A DNA stretch of 64,000 nt from Sphingorhabdus wooponensis (GTDB taxonomy: Bacteria; Pseudomonadota; Alphaproteobacteria; Sphingomonadales; Sphingomonadaceae). The position numbers were made by a program, and so were the translations under genes. Where the stretch lies: assembly GCF_003933235.1 (NCBI RefSeq), contig NZ_RWJI01000001.1:812001-876000 (forward strand), given 5' to 3'. The notes beneath the pieces were generated by a model. It was given only the letters and a program-made list of their open reading frames with translations. It was not told where the DNA came from and ran no database searches. The first letter of the stretch is position 1. Every line of letters begins with the position of its first letter. Of the stretch, positions 46,376 to 59,157 are shown piece by piece.

Positions 46376-46885
46376 TCAAGCGTCTTTGCCACCCGAACGG
46401 ACGAGCCTTGCTAAAACAAAGCCGATTGCAGCGGCGGCACCAATAGCGACGGCAGGGCTTTTGCGGATAAATTGCCGTGCATCTTCTGCCAACGCATCGA
46501 CATCCTTGGCGTCCATCTTGCCAGCAAAGCCTTCAACCATGTCGGCTGCGCTGCGTGCATAGTCGCCATATTGCTTACCTACATTCTCGTCGATGGTACC
46601 AGCGCTATCACGGATAAGCTTGCCGATGCTGCCAACTGCCTCAGTGGCGCGATCTTTACCTTTGGTTGCTGCCGCGCGGACACTTTCGGTGGCTTGGGCT
46701 TTAAAGTCATTCATGTCGGATTTGACTTTCGATTTGACATTATCATTCTTGCCTTTGGCTGGCTGTACCTTGGCGACTGCCTTTGGTGCAGGGGATTTCG
46801 CTTTGGAAGGCTTGGCGACAGCCTTTGGTGCTGCTGATTTAGATGCTGCTTTCTTAGCGACTGCGGGCTTTTCGGTCTCGGCCAT
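46376..46885 (-). CDS. DUF883-like (ElaB/YqjD-type) membrane-anchored protein
   Basis: The 169-residue protein begins with about 45 residues of Lys/Ala/Pro-rich repeats, continues with a long amphipathic helical region, and ends with a C-terminal hydrophobic anchor (AVAIGAAAAIGFVLARLVR, about residues 143-161). Tail-anchored helical proteins of this type form the DUF883 (ElaB/YqjD) group. AAAGGAGT precedes ATG 46885. It is first in the minus-strand cluster and divergent from eno. Confidence 0.75.
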   Translation of the reverse strand: MAETEKPAVAKKAASKSAAPKAVAKPSKAKSPAPKAVAKVQPAKGKNDNVKSKVKSDMNDFKAQATESVRAAATKGKDRATEAVGSIGKLIRDSAGTIDENVGKQYGDYARSAADMVEGFAGKMDAKDVDALAEDARQFIRKSPAVAIGAAAAIGFVLARLVRSGGKDA

Positions 46886-46994
46886 AAGAATGACTCCTTT
46901 TGAACAACTGGGGCAAAATAAATGGACTTGCTAAGGATGGATATTTGTATTGCGGGTGCCTTAGTCAACTATAGCACCGCAAATTTAGTTTTAA

Positions 46995-48359
<1,365 letters not shown>

Positions 48360-48405
48360 CCCTGATTTCCTTGCCAACTCGTGTAAAATATGATTCAGTC
48401 TGATC

Positions 48406-48717
48406 ATGGTTCGAGGGAATAAAAAACCGGAATATATGAAATCGGTTGTCGGACCTGCTCTGGGGCTTCTGGCGTTGCTCGGAATTGCATCATACGCTTT
48501 GTTGGGCCCGACGGGTATCATCGCGTGGACCGACTATCGCGCGGCATTAAGCGAGCGCAAAATTGAGCTGGCAAAGTTACAGAAAGAACGGGACGCTTTG
48601 CGTAATCGACAACTCCTGTTGGACCGAGACAATGTAGACCCGGATCTTGCAGGTGAGCTCATGCGCAAAGAATTGAACGTTGTCGCCCCTGATGAAGTTG
48701 TCGTTCCGTTAAAGTAA
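48406..48717 (+). CDS. ftsB: FtsB-like septum formation initiator
   Basis: FtsB is a bitopic divisome protein that bridges FtsL and FtsQ. The 103-residue protein has a short cytoplasmic start, one membrane segment at about residues 15-36 (GPALGLLALLGIASYALLGP), and a coiled-coil (about residues 45-75) rich in Glu/Lys/Leu/Arg ending in RKELNVVAPDEVV. The eno-ftsB order is widely conserved. The exact start is uncertain, because no clear ribosome-binding site precedes ATG 48406; ATG 48436 is an alternative. Confidence 0.85.
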   Translation: MVRGNKKPEYMKSVVGPALGLLALLGIASYALLGPTGIIAWTDYRAALSERKIELAKLQKERDALRNRQLLLDRDNVDPDLAGELMRKELNVVAPDEVVVPLK

Positions 48718-48842
48718 GTCACTGGCCGCCAAATGAATAGCTATGCAGTGCTTTTCGACACGGAAAAGCGCTTTTCAGCTTTGCCGAATTTGGCTAGGCG
48801 CCATTCCAAGCGCAAATAAAAATTCCAACAAAGGAAATGATT

Positions 48843-49913
48843 TTGGCCACCACCCCAGCGAAAAAATCTGCTTCCAAGAAGGCAAGCGTCAGCGAAGACG
48901 CCGCACGCGCCAATCGGGAGCGTCCAACCGAACCGGTGCCGTATAAAGCGACCAAGGAAGAGCTTTTAAAGTTCTACCGAGATATGCTGTTGATCCGACG
49001 GTTTGAGGAGAAGGCGGGGCAGCTGTACGGTCTGGGTCTGATAGGTGGCTTTTGCCATTTGTATATCGGACAAGAAGCCGTTGCGATTGGACTTCAATCT
49101 GCTCTTACACCGGGTAAGGATAGTGTTATTACTGGGTATCGCGACCATGGCCATATGCTGGCTTATGGTATCGACCCAAATGTCATTATGGCCGAACTGA
49201 CTGGCCGCGCCGCTGGAATATCAAAAGGCAAGGGCGGTTCGATGCACATGTTTTCGACCGAGCATAAATTTTACGGCGGACATGGTATTGTTGGAGCGCA
49301 AGTATCGCTCGGCGCTGGGCTTGCGTTTGGACATAAATATACCAATGATGGTGGCGTGTGCCTCGCTTATTTTGGCGACGGGGCATCTAATCAGGGGCAG
49401 GTGTATGAAAGCTTCAACATGGCGGAGCTTTGGAAACTGCCCATTATCTTCGTGATTGAAAATAACCAATATGCCATGGGCACTAGCGTTAACCGAGCCT
49501 CTTCCGAAGACCAGCTTTACCGCCGTGGTGAGAGCTTTCGCATTCCTGGGATTCAGGTCGATGGCATGGATGTGCTCGCTGTACGCGGTGCGGCAGAAGT
49601 CGCACTGGACTGGGTACGCAGCGGTAAGGGACCTGTATTGTTGGAAATGAAAACCTACCGTTATCGGGGGCATTCCATGTCCGACCCTGCCAAGTACCGC
49701 AGCCGTGACGAGGTCCAGTCGGTCCGCGACAACAGCGACCCTATTGAAGGTTGCAAGGCCTATCTCGCCGAAATGGGCGTAACCGAAGACGCGCTGAAGG
49801 TGATTGAAAAAGAGATACGGAAAATTGTGAATGAGTCGGCCGACTTTGCGGAAACATCCCCTGAGCCCGATCTTACCGAACTCTATACTGACGTGCTGGT
49901 GGAGCAATATTGA
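48843..49913 (+). CDS. pdhA: Pyruvate dehydrogenase E1 component, alpha subunit
   Basis: PdhA with PdhB forms the thiamine-diphosphate E1 that decarboxylates pyruvate. The 356-residue protein has the [21 protein letters not shown] active-site region, the cofactor motif GDGASNQG...IENN, and the [14 protein letters not shown] phosphorylation-loop-like segment. TTG 48843 is preferred: the AAAGGA site is 7 nt from it but almost touches the in-frame ATG 48837. The stop overlaps the pdhB start by 1 bp. Confidence 0.95.
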   Translation: MATTPAKKSASKKASVSEDAARANRERPTEPVPYKATKEELLKFYRDMLLIRRFEEKAGQLYGLGLIGGFCHLYIGQEAVAIGLQSALTPGKDSVITGYRDHGHMLAYGIDPNVIMAELTGRAAGISKGKGGSMHMFSTEHKFYGGHGIVGAQVSLGAGLAFGHKYTNDGGVCLAYFGDGASNQGQVYESFNMAELWKLPIIFVIENNQYAMGTSVNRASSEDQLYRRGESFRIPGIQVDGMDVLAVRGAAEVALDWVRSGKGPVLLEMKTYRYRGHSMSDPAKYRSRDEVQSVRDNSDPIEGCKAYLAEMGVTEDALKVIEKEIRKIVNESADFAETSPEPDLTELYTDVLVEQY

Positions 49914-51271
49914 TGGCAATCGAACTTAAGATGCCGGCGCTTTCGCCAACGATGGAAGAAGGCACCTTGGCCAAATGGCTGGTTAAAGAAGGCGATCACG
50001 TCAAATCTGGCGATATTCTTGCCGAAATAGAAACCGACAAGGCGACGATGGAATTCGAAGCCGTCGATGAAGGTGTGATTTCGTCGATTACCGTTGCCGA
50101 AGGGACCGATGGGGTCAAAGTCGGCACAGTGATTGCCGTAATAGCCAATGATGGGGAGGATGCTGTGCCTACGCCCTCGCTCAAACCAGTGGCACCGCGC
50201 CCGGTCGAGACAAAGGCACAGACTGCATCTTCTGTGAGCGTACCGGAGGCTAAGCCTAATCCGTCCATCTCTGTCGCCGCAAACGGCGCGTTGCAAACCC
50301 TTACCTTGCGTGAAGCTTTGCGCGATGCAATGGCCGAGGAAATGCGCCGTGATGACCGTGTGTTTGTTATGGGTGAGGAAGTCGCCGAATATCAAGGGGC
50401 CTATAAGGTCACGCAAGGCTTGCTCGAAGAATTCGGCGCGCGTCGGGTTATCGATACGCCAATTACGGAATATGGATTTGCTGGCGTTGGCACCGGGGCC
50501 GCAATGGGCGGCTTACGACCCATCATCGAATTCATGACCTTTAACTTTGCCATGCAAGCGATTGATCACATCATAAATTCGGCCGCCAAGACGAATTATA
50601 TGTCGGGCGGTCAGATGCGGTGTCCCATCGTGTTCCGTGGCCCCAATGGTGCCGCGGCGCGCGTTGGCGCGCAGCACAGCCAGAATTATGCGCCATGGTA
50701 TGCTAGCGTGCCCGGCCTCATCGTAATCGCGCCTTATGACGCTGCCGATGCCAAAGGTCTTTTGAAAGCAGCCATCCGTTGCGAGGACCCTGTCGTATTC
50801 CTCGAAAACGAGTTATTGTATGGCCGCAGCTATGACGTTCCCGTGGACGACGATTATGTTCTGCCTATCGGTAAGGCGCGCATCATGCGCGAGGGAACCG
50901 ACGTAACCATTGTCAGCTACTCTATCGGCGTTGGTTTATCGCTGGAAGCCGCGGACAGATTGGCCGAAGAGGGCATTAGCGCCGAGGTCATCGATCTGCG
51001 CACCATTCGTCCGCTTGATAAGGCGACGGTTTTGGCAAGCCTTGCCAAAACCAATCATTTGGTTGTTGCAGAAGAGGGCTGGCCAACATGCTCGGTCGGT
51101 AGCGAAATTCTGGCGATATGCATGGAAGAAGGTTTCGACGATTTGGACGCACCGGTTTTGCGCATCACAAACGAAGACGTTCCTATGCCTTATGCGGCGA
51201 ATCTGGAGAAGGCGATGCTGGTGAACGCAGACAAGATTGTGGCCGGCGTTCGCAGAACACTCGGGCTCTAA
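49913..51271 (+). CDS. pdhB: Pyruvate dehydrogenase E1 component, beta subunit with N-terminal lipoyl domain
   Basis: The 452-residue protein begins with a lipoyl domain (residues 1-78, lipoylated Lys43 in ETDKATMEF), then a flexible Pro/Ala-rich linker, then the E1-beta catalytic module ([20 protein letters not shown], about residue 135 onward). The added lipoyl domain is typical of alphaproteobacterial PdhB. GGAG precedes the ATG. The E2 gene is not in the window. Confidence 0.96.
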   Translation: MAIELKMPALSPTMEEGTLAKWLVKEGDHVKSGDILAEIETDKATMEFEAVDEGVISSITVAEGTDGVKVGTVIAVIANDGEDAVPTPSLKPVAPRPVETKAQTASSVSVPEAKPNPSISVAANGALQTLTLREALRDAMAEEMRRDDRVFVMGEEVAEYQGAYKVTQGLLEEFGARRVIDTPITEYGFAGVGTGAAMGGLRPIIEFMTFNFAMQAIDHIINSAAKTNYMSGGQMRCPIVFRGPNGAAARVGAQHSQNYAPWYASVPGLIVIAPYDAADAKGLLKAAIRCEDPVVFLENELLYGRSYDVPVDDDYVLPIGKARIMREGTDVTIVSYSIGVGLSLEAADRLAEEGISAEVIDLRTIRPLDKATVLASLAKTNHLVVAEEGWPTCSVGSEILAICMEEGFDDLDAPVLRITNEDVPMPYAANLEKAMLVNADKIVAGVRRTLGL

Positions 51272-51346
51272 TCCTGCTGTGACCAGATTGTCGCGGCTTT
51301 GGGGCTTGCATGCTGATTGTCGCATAGCGGTATCAGAAGCTGGCAT

Positions 51347-51946
51347 ATGACGATGAACGCTGTTTTGGATTTGGATCCGCCCACTCGCTTGGCAATTGCC
51401 TATGCGCGGTCAGACATTCGGTCTGCATTTGCGCTGCTTCTGCAAATTGACAACCGCTTCGCCGATATATTGCGTAATTCGCGCGAGCCGATGATCGCGC
51501 AAATCAAAATGGCGTGGTGGCGCGAAGCATTTGCAAGTGCAGCTGAGACGCGACCGAAAGGGGAGCCATTGCTGCAAGCGCTCAACGAAACGGGGGGCCG
51601 TATCCCGTTAAGCGCGTTGGAGGCACTGGCTTCAGCTTGGGAGCATCTCTTGGGTCATGAGCAGTTTAGCCAAGAGGCCATCGACACTCATTCTGAATTA
51701 CGCGCTGAGGCGATTTTTAAGACCTATGCGACTTGGATGGGCAGCATGGATGATATGCATCCCATTGGACGGAGCTGGGCGTTTGAAACGCTGCGTATGG
51801 GCTTTCCCGAACGCTTTGCAGACTGCACTATGCCATCTGCGCCGCTGCCCAAAGCGCGGGCCTTGCGTCCATTGTCTATTTTGACAATGTCGGTACGGAC
51901 GGGATCAGGTCTGCGATTAATTTTACATGCGTTAACAGGTGTCTAA
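51347..51946 (+). CDS. Squalene/phytoene-synthase-like protein (NDUFAF6-like), probably non-catalytic
   Basis: The helical protein of about 199 residues resembles the first part of the squalene/phytoene synthase fold (RLAIAYARSDIRSAFALLLQID, QIKMAWWREAF). The DxxxD prenyl-diphosphate motifs are not visible, and the length is shorter than active synthases (about 280-300). Similar proteins without the motifs act in complex I assembly in mitochondria (NDUFAF6); that role here is inference. ATG 51347 or 51353 are both possible. It follows pdhB by 75 bp. Confidence 0.7.
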   Translation: MTMNAVLDLDPPTRLAIAYARSDIRSAFALLLQIDNRFADILRNSREPMIAQIKMAWWREAFASAAETRPKGEPLLQALNETGGRIPLSALEALASAWEHLLGHEQFSQEAIDTHSELRAEAIFKTYATWMGSMDDMHPIGRSWAFETLRMGFPERFADCTMPSAPLPKARALRPLSILTMSVRTGSGLRLILHALTGV

Positions 51947-51988
51947 GTATAAGAACGGCATGCGAGGTATCCATAAGGGGCGATTGCA

Positions 51989-52453
51989 ATGCAGCGTATC
52001 TTAATTGGTGGTGTTGCTGCCTTACTCATGGCGGGCGGGGGATTATTGGTCTGGCAAAGCATGGCCTATCAACCGCAGCTGATTCCTGCGCCGCCACCGC
52101 CTGAAGTCATTTCCGACAAGCTGCCGGAAGCAGGGACCGATGCGCCAGCCTTTGGTCCCGCGCCACCTACCCCGCCAGAGGCACCCAAAGCCAGTCGCGA
52201 GGAAATGCGGTTCAACCGTTATGACCGCAACAAGGATGAGCTTATTTCTCGCCTTGAAATGATGGGCAGCCGCACCAAGGCGTTCAAGGCGCTGGACAGA
52301 GATGGGAATAATTTGCTGACGTTTGAGGAATGGGCCGCCGCCACGGGGCAGCGCTTTGCGAGTGCTGATGGTAACAAAGATCAGCTTTTAACACGCAAGG
52401 AATTTGCAAAAACCCGTCCTAAAATAACGGCAAAGCCTGGGTGCCGTTGCTAG
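51989..52453 (+). CDS. EF-hand calcium-binding protein with N-terminal membrane anchor
   Basis: The 154-residue protein has an N-terminal hydrophobic segment (IGGVAALLMAGGGLLVW, residues 5-23, uncleaved anchor or signal), a Pro-rich linker, and three EF-hand-like loops in order: DRNKDELIS, DRDGNNLLTFEE and DGNKDQLLTRKE. AAGGGG precedes the ATG. Calcium binding in the periplasm is likely from the motifs; the cellular role is unknown. It is convergent with trmFO. Confidence 0.85.
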   Translation: MQRILIGGVAALLMAGGGLLVWQSMAYQPQLIPAPPPPEVISDKLPEAGTDAPAFGPAPPTPPEAPKASREEMRFNRYDRNKDELISRLEMMGSRTKAFKALDRDGNNLLTFEEWAAATGQRFASADGNKDQLLTRKEFAKTRPKITAKPGCRC

Positions 52454-52462
52454 AGCCTGTTC

Positions 52463-53800
52463 CTAGGCTGCGATGGCTTGGGCGGCGATCCAGCTGCTTA
52501 AATCTGTCCGCGCCCTGCCTGTCATCGCGGCCTTGCGCGATTTCTTGTGCACTTTCTCGTCCAACGGAGCGAACAGGCCAAAATTAATGTTCATTGGCTG
52601 ATAATCGTCGGCCAGCGCGTCGCCCGTGATATGGCCAAGCAATGCACCAAGTGCGGTGGTCGATGGTGGTGCTGTAATTGAGCGTCCGGCCAACTCCGCG
52701 GCCGTCATAATGCCAGCCATCAAACCGACCGCACTGCTCTCCACATAGCCTTCGCAGCCGGTGATCTGTCCTGCAAAGCGGATATGCGGCGCAGATTTCA
52801 ACCGTAGCTGACGATCCAATAATATGGGCGAGCGGATGAAGGTGTTACGGTGCAAGCCACCAAGCCGCGCAAATTCAGCTTTTTCGAGGCCCGGAATAGT
52901 GCGGAGTAGTTCGACCTGTGCGCCGTGCTTCATCTTTGTTTGAAAGCCGACCATGTTCCACAAAGTGCCTTGCTTATTATCCTGCCGCAATTGCACAACG
53001 GCATGTGCCCAACGGCCTGTTCTGGGGTTGTCGAGGCCAACTGGCTTCATAGGGCCAAAGCGCAGCGTGTCTAATCCACGCGATGCCATGACCTCAATCG
53101 GCATGCAGCCTTCGAAATAGGGCGTGTTGGTTTCCCATTCCTTGAACTCCGCTTTATCTGAGTCCAGCAAACCTTGATGAAAGGCACGATATTGCGCCTC
53201 ATCCATCGGGCAGTTGATATAATCCTTGCCATCGCCCTTGTCCCAGCGTGAGGCATACCATGCAATGTCCATGTCAATGCTGTCATGATAGACAATGGGT
53301 GCAATTGCATCGAAGAAAGCGAGGCGGTCCTCACCGGTCTTGGCCATGATGCTTTCGGCGAGATTTGTCGCCGTCAGCGGGCCAGTGGCGACAATCACGG
53401 GGCGGTCGGATGGAATGACGTCCACGCGTTCGCGCACGATTTCAATGTTGCTGTTGTTCTCAAGCTGTTTTGTGACTGTTTCAGAAAACACATCGCGATC
53501 GACGGCCAGGGCGGAGCCCGCTGGTACTTTGGCGACTTCAGCTGCCTGCATAATCAGCGAACCCAAATCACGCATTTCCTGATGCAACAGGCCAACGGCA
53601 TTATTTTCGGCGTCATCTGACCGGAAACTGTTGGAACATACCAGTTCAGCCAAGCCATCTGTTTGATGGGCGGGCGTCATGTCCCCTGAGCCACGCATTT
53701 CCGATAGCCGCACACGGATACCGCGTTGCGCCAATTGCCACGCGGCTTCGCATCCCGCGAGGCCGCCACCGATAATCTGCACATCATAATTTTTGGTCAT
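52463..53800 (-). CDS. trmFO: Methylenetetrahydrofolate-tRNA-(uracil-5)-methyltransferase TrmFO
   Basis: TrmFO makes ribothymidine at position 54 of tRNAs using methylenetetrahydrofolate and FADH2. The 445-residue protein has an N-terminal FAD-binding [14 protein letters not shown], the [13 protein letters not shown] segment, and a C-terminal [20 protein letters not shown] second nucleotide-contact motif. ATG 53800 gives the family N-terminus; the frame remains open to 54160, where it would cross nnrD, without family support. Confidence 0.95.
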   Translation of the reverse strand: MTKNYDVQIIGGGLAGCEAAWQLAQRGIRVRLSEMRGSGDMTPAHQTDGLAELVCSNSFRSDDAENNAVGLLHQEMRDLGSLIMQAAEVAKVPAGSALAVDRDVFSETVTKQLENNSNIEIVRERVDVIPSDRPVIVATGPLTATNLAESIMAKTGEDRLAFFDAIAPIVYHDSIDMDIAWYASRWDKGDGKDYINCPMDEAQYRAFHQGLLDSDKAEFKEWETNTPYFEGCMPIEVMASRGLDTLRFGPMKPVGLDNPRTGRWAHAVVQLRQDNKQGTLWNMVGFQTKMKHGAQVELLRTIPGLEKAEFARLGGLHRNTFIRSPILLDRQLRLKSAPHIRFAGQITGCEGYVESSAVGLMAGIMTAAELAGRSITAPPSTTALGALLGHITGDALADDYQPMNINFGLFAPLDEKVHKKSRKAAMTGRARTDLSSWIAAQAIAA

Positions 53801-53858
53801 GTTGGCGCGGCTATCAAAAATCTTTGGCGCTGCACAGGCAAAAGCGCCAAGATGGGCT

Positions 53859-54713
53859 ATGGGATTTACACCTAACTCTTCAAGTGATGGGACTATCTTG
53901 CGGCCATTGCTCGTGCCGCCGCCATCTGACGCACACAAATATAGTCGTGGGCACGCGATGGTGTGGAGCGGTCCGGTCCTGCATACAGGCGCGTCTAGGC
54001 TCAGTGCGCAAGCGGCATTGGCTGTGGGGGCTGGTTTGGTAACTCTTATAGGCGAAAGGCCTGCGTTGGCTGAACACGCCGCGCACGTAACCGCAATCAT
54101 GTTGCGCGAAGCGGATATGACCTTAGCCTGTGTAGATGATCGCGTTACCGCTTTGGCCATTGGTCCAGGGGCAGGGGCGTCTGTGCGGCAGGCTGTTCTT
54201 CAAATCTTGGACCGGAATGTCCCTACGATATTTGATGCGGATGCCCTGACTGCTTTTGAGGGGAACTCCGCCAGCTTGTTCGGCGTAACCGGACCGACGG
54301 ATGTGATGACGCCGCATATTGGTGAGTTCCGAAGCCTTTTTCCAGACATATCGACCGATAATCGTGCGGAGGCCGTGCGTAGGGCGGCGGATCGTGCGCA
54401 ATGCGTTGTGCTGCTTAAAGGTTCGGAAACATGGGTAGCTGCGCCTGATGGCCGTATGTTGGTGAATCACCATGCGTCACCTTGGCTGGCAACAGCTGGA
54501 TCGGGTGATGTGCTCACCGGACTGATTTGTGGGTTGATGGCGCAAGGGGTGACGGCGTTTGACGCGGCCTGCATGGGGGCATGGCTGCATGGTGATATTG
54601 GCGTACGCGGCGGCCCTGGGCTAACCGCGGACAATATGATTGGTCATATTCCGCTTGTTTTGCGCGGGTGTTTGCACGATGCAAAGAAACATGGCTCAGG
54701 ATCTTGCACATAA
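53859..54713 (+). CDS. nnrD: ADP-dependent NAD(P)H-hydrate dehydratase (NnrD), stand-alone
   Basis: NnrD repairs damaged hydrated NAD(P)H. The roughly 284-residue protein has the ribokinase-like YjeF C-terminal domain: [31 protein letters not shown], and [17 protein letters not shown]. The epimerase half (NnrE), fused in most bacteria, is absent here, and the upstream DNA is the divergent trmFO. The start is uncertain (ATG 53859 chosen, frame open to 53793, weak ribosome-binding sites). It overlaps or abuts the YhhN-family gene. Confidence 0.85.
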   Translation: MGFTPNSSSDGTILRPLLVPPPSDAHKYSRGHAMVWSGPVLHTGASRLSAQAALAVGAGLVTLIGERPALAEHAAHVTAIMLREADMTLACVDDRVTALAIGPGAGASVRQAVLQILDRNVPTIFDADALTAFEGNSASLFGVTGPTDVMTPHIGEFRSLFPDISTDNRAEAVRRAADRAQCVVLLKGSETWVAAPDGRMLVNHHASPWLATAGSGDVLTGLICGLMAQGVTAFDAACMGAWLHGDIGVRGGPGLTADNMIGHIPLVLRGCLHDAKKHGSGSCT

Positions 54714-55374
54714 ACGCCCCTATTTGCTCGGCAGCTTGATTGCTGGCATAAGCTTCCCTGCGACATGGTTGTACCTACCGATTGATGGCGGGTTATATGC
54801 CATGGTCTGGAAAATGGCGGCAGTCGGGCTACTTGTGCCATTTGCGTTGCGTCGCCACCATCAGGGTGAATTTATTTTGTTGGCGATAATGCTGGCATTT
54901 TACGCGCTTGGTGACGGGTTGATTGAACTCAGCATGGTTGCAGGCGCCTTGGCATTTGCCGTCGGTCATTTGGTAGCCATGCTCATCTATTTTCGTCACC
55001 GGCGCGTCAAACCGGTGCTCAGCCAAAAGTTGCTGGCCGCGACAATATTTTTGGCCACGCCAGTTATTGCATATTTTCTTCCGCCTACCCAAGACGAAGG
55101 CATTCAAGTGGCGGCGTATAGCGTCATCCTCGCCGCCATGGCGGCTATGGCATGGAGTAGTAATTTTCCGCGTTACCGCGTCGGTTTTGGGGCAATATTG
55201 TTTGTGGTTTCCGACCTTTTGATCTTTGCAGAGCTTGGTCCGCTGGCGGGATCAACCATGACGGGCATCGCCATCTGGTATCTCTATTATTTCGGTGTGC
55301 TGATGATTGCCGTTGGTGTCGCGCAGACATTAGTAAAGCGCGGGCATTTTGCCGATGGTGAAGAGCGCGACTGA
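54691..55374 (+). CDS. YhhN-family membrane protein, lysoplasmalogenase-like
   Basis: The 227-residue protein has about eight hydrophobic segments and the YhhN/TMEM86 features LLAIMLAFYALGDGLIE and LFVVSDLLIFAELGPL, the two halves carrying acidic residues (GDGLIE, VSDLL) proposed to be catalytic in lysoplasmalogenases. It overlaps the 3' end of nnrD. ATG 54679 is an alternative start that would add four residues. Confidence 0.8.
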   Translation: MAQDLAHKRPYLLGSLIAGISFPATWLYLPIDGGLYAMVWKMAAVGLLVPFALRRHHQGEFILLAIMLAFYALGDGLIELSMVAGALAFAVGHLVAMLIYFRHRRVKPVLSQKLLAATIFLATPVIAYFLPPTQDEGIQVAAYSVILAAMAAMAWSSNFPRYRVGFGAILFVVSDLLIFAELGPLAGSTMTGIAIWYLYYFGVLMIAVGVAQTLVKRGHFADGEERD

Positions 55375-55431
55375 ACAGGTAAGAATTCAGCTTAAAAATA
55401 AGAGAAGATGTTTCCCGTCAGCTCCGCCTTT

Positions 55432-55464
55432 CCGTCACCCTAAGAACGAGCCTTTGGGTGACGG
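55432..55464. repeat. REP-like palindrome downstream of gyrA
   Basis: CCGTCACCC (55432-55440) and GGGTGACGG (55456-55464) form a perfect 9-bp stem in the convergent gap between the YhhN gene and gyrA. It shares its CCGTCAC ends with 38839-38869. There is no T-run, so it is more like a REP element than a terminator, but it may protect the gyrA mRNA 3' end. Confidence 0.55.
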
Positions 55465-55473
55465 CAGTTTGCT

Positions 55474-58206
<2,733 letters not shown>

Positions 58207-58244
58207 GCCGCGATAATCCTTATATTTTTATAATGAAGTTACCC

Positions 58245-58261
58245 TAGACCCAATGGGTCTA
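58245..58261. promoter_or_regulatory. Inverted repeat in the gyrA upstream region
   Basis: TAGACCC and GGGTCTA form a perfect 7-bp inverted repeat around AAT, 39 bp upstream of the gyrA start codon. It lies close to TGGCCA copies at 58264 and 58278. It could be an operator or a leader hairpin of the gyrA mRNA. Confidence 0.4.
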
Positions 58262-58304
58262 AATGGCCACATGTGACTGGCCAAATTGCGCACTTTTCAC
58301 CAGC

Positions 58305-58313
58305 TTATCCACA
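58305..58313. promoter_or_regulatory. Consensus DnaA box upstream of gyrA
   Basis: TTATCCACA is an exact match to the high-affinity DnaA box, in the 127-bp gap between gyrA and the SDR gene, about 100 bp upstream of the gyrA start codon. It is a single box, so it is not evidence of a replication origin. Confidence 0.5.
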
Positions 58314-58333
58314 GATTCACGCTATGGTGGAAA

Positions 58334-59029
58334 TTAGGGTGTAATGAGGCTTCCATCATAAGCAAAAATTTGCCCGCTTTGTTCAGGTTTCAGTCGCTGG
58401 AGCACATTGAGCATGTCCTGTGCTGCCCGCGCTGGGGTGAGGCGTTCATGCGCAGGATTGCCCTTAAATGGGGCGCTAAGTGCCGTCTCGACAGTGCCAG
58501 GATGCAGACCGACAACAACGGATTGCGAATTTTTGCGCTGCCATTCGATCGCGATATTACGGATAAACATATTCAGTGCGGATTTAGACGCACGATAGCT
58601 ATGCCATCCACCCAAGCGATTGTCGGAGATGCTGCCCACCCGCGCAGACAAGGCCGCAAAGCAGATAGGACCTTGCTTGGCCATGATCGGCAAGAAATGT
58701 TTCGCAACGAGCGCTGGGCCAACCGCGTTGATGCGAAAGTTTTCCATCATCCAGTCCGGATCAAGCTCGCGAAGGCTCTTTTCTGGACCTTTACTTGTCG
58801 AATGCAGCAGCCCAGTTGCAACAATGACCAAGTCTATCGGCGGATATGTGGTCATTAGGCTTGCTGCGGCTGCCGCGATACTCGCCTCATCGCTTATATC
58901 ACAGGGCGGGGCGCTCTCGCGATGCAGCCGGATAACCTGCGCATAATTTGGATCTTGTTCCAAAGCATTTGCCAGCGCCGCGCCAATGCCGCCACGCGCT
59001 CCGATAATTACTGCACTGCGATCACCCAC
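58334..59029 (-). CDS. Short-chain dehydrogenase/reductase (C-factor-like SDR)
   Basis: The 231-residue protein has the N-terminal cofactor motif GARGGIG (residues 10-16), the catalytic triad Ser128 with Tyr145-x3-Lys149 (YRASK), and HPGTVETAL as in C-factor/CsgA-type SDRs. The substrate is unknown. It is transcribed toward gyrA and is divergent from the repeat-protein gene at 59158. Confidence 0.88.
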   Translation of the reverse strand: MGDRSAVIIGARGGIGAALANALEQDPNYAQVIRLHRESAPPCDISDEASIAAAAASLMTTYPPIDLVIVATGLLHSTSKGPEKSLRELDPDWMMENFRINAVGPALVAKHFLPIMAKQGPICFAALSARVGSISDNRLGGWHSYRASKSALNMFIRNIAIEWQRKNSQSVVVGLHPGTVETALSAPFKGNPAHERLTPARAAQDMLNVLQRLKPEQSGQIFAYDGSLITP

Positions 59030-59157
59030 TTGTTTTTTGCTCCGGTTCGTTCATCGGAAATATATTCAATCGCGCTATGGTAATTGCACTGACGATAGCA
59101 AGCTTCTATAAACTAAGCTTTAGCATGCCCAAGGCTTATTAATTTGCGGAGAGTTAC

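Noticed and set aside
58305-58313. Replication origin suggested by a DnaA box
   Set aside because: Only one consensus box, no AT-rich unwinding region and no typical origin genes nearby.
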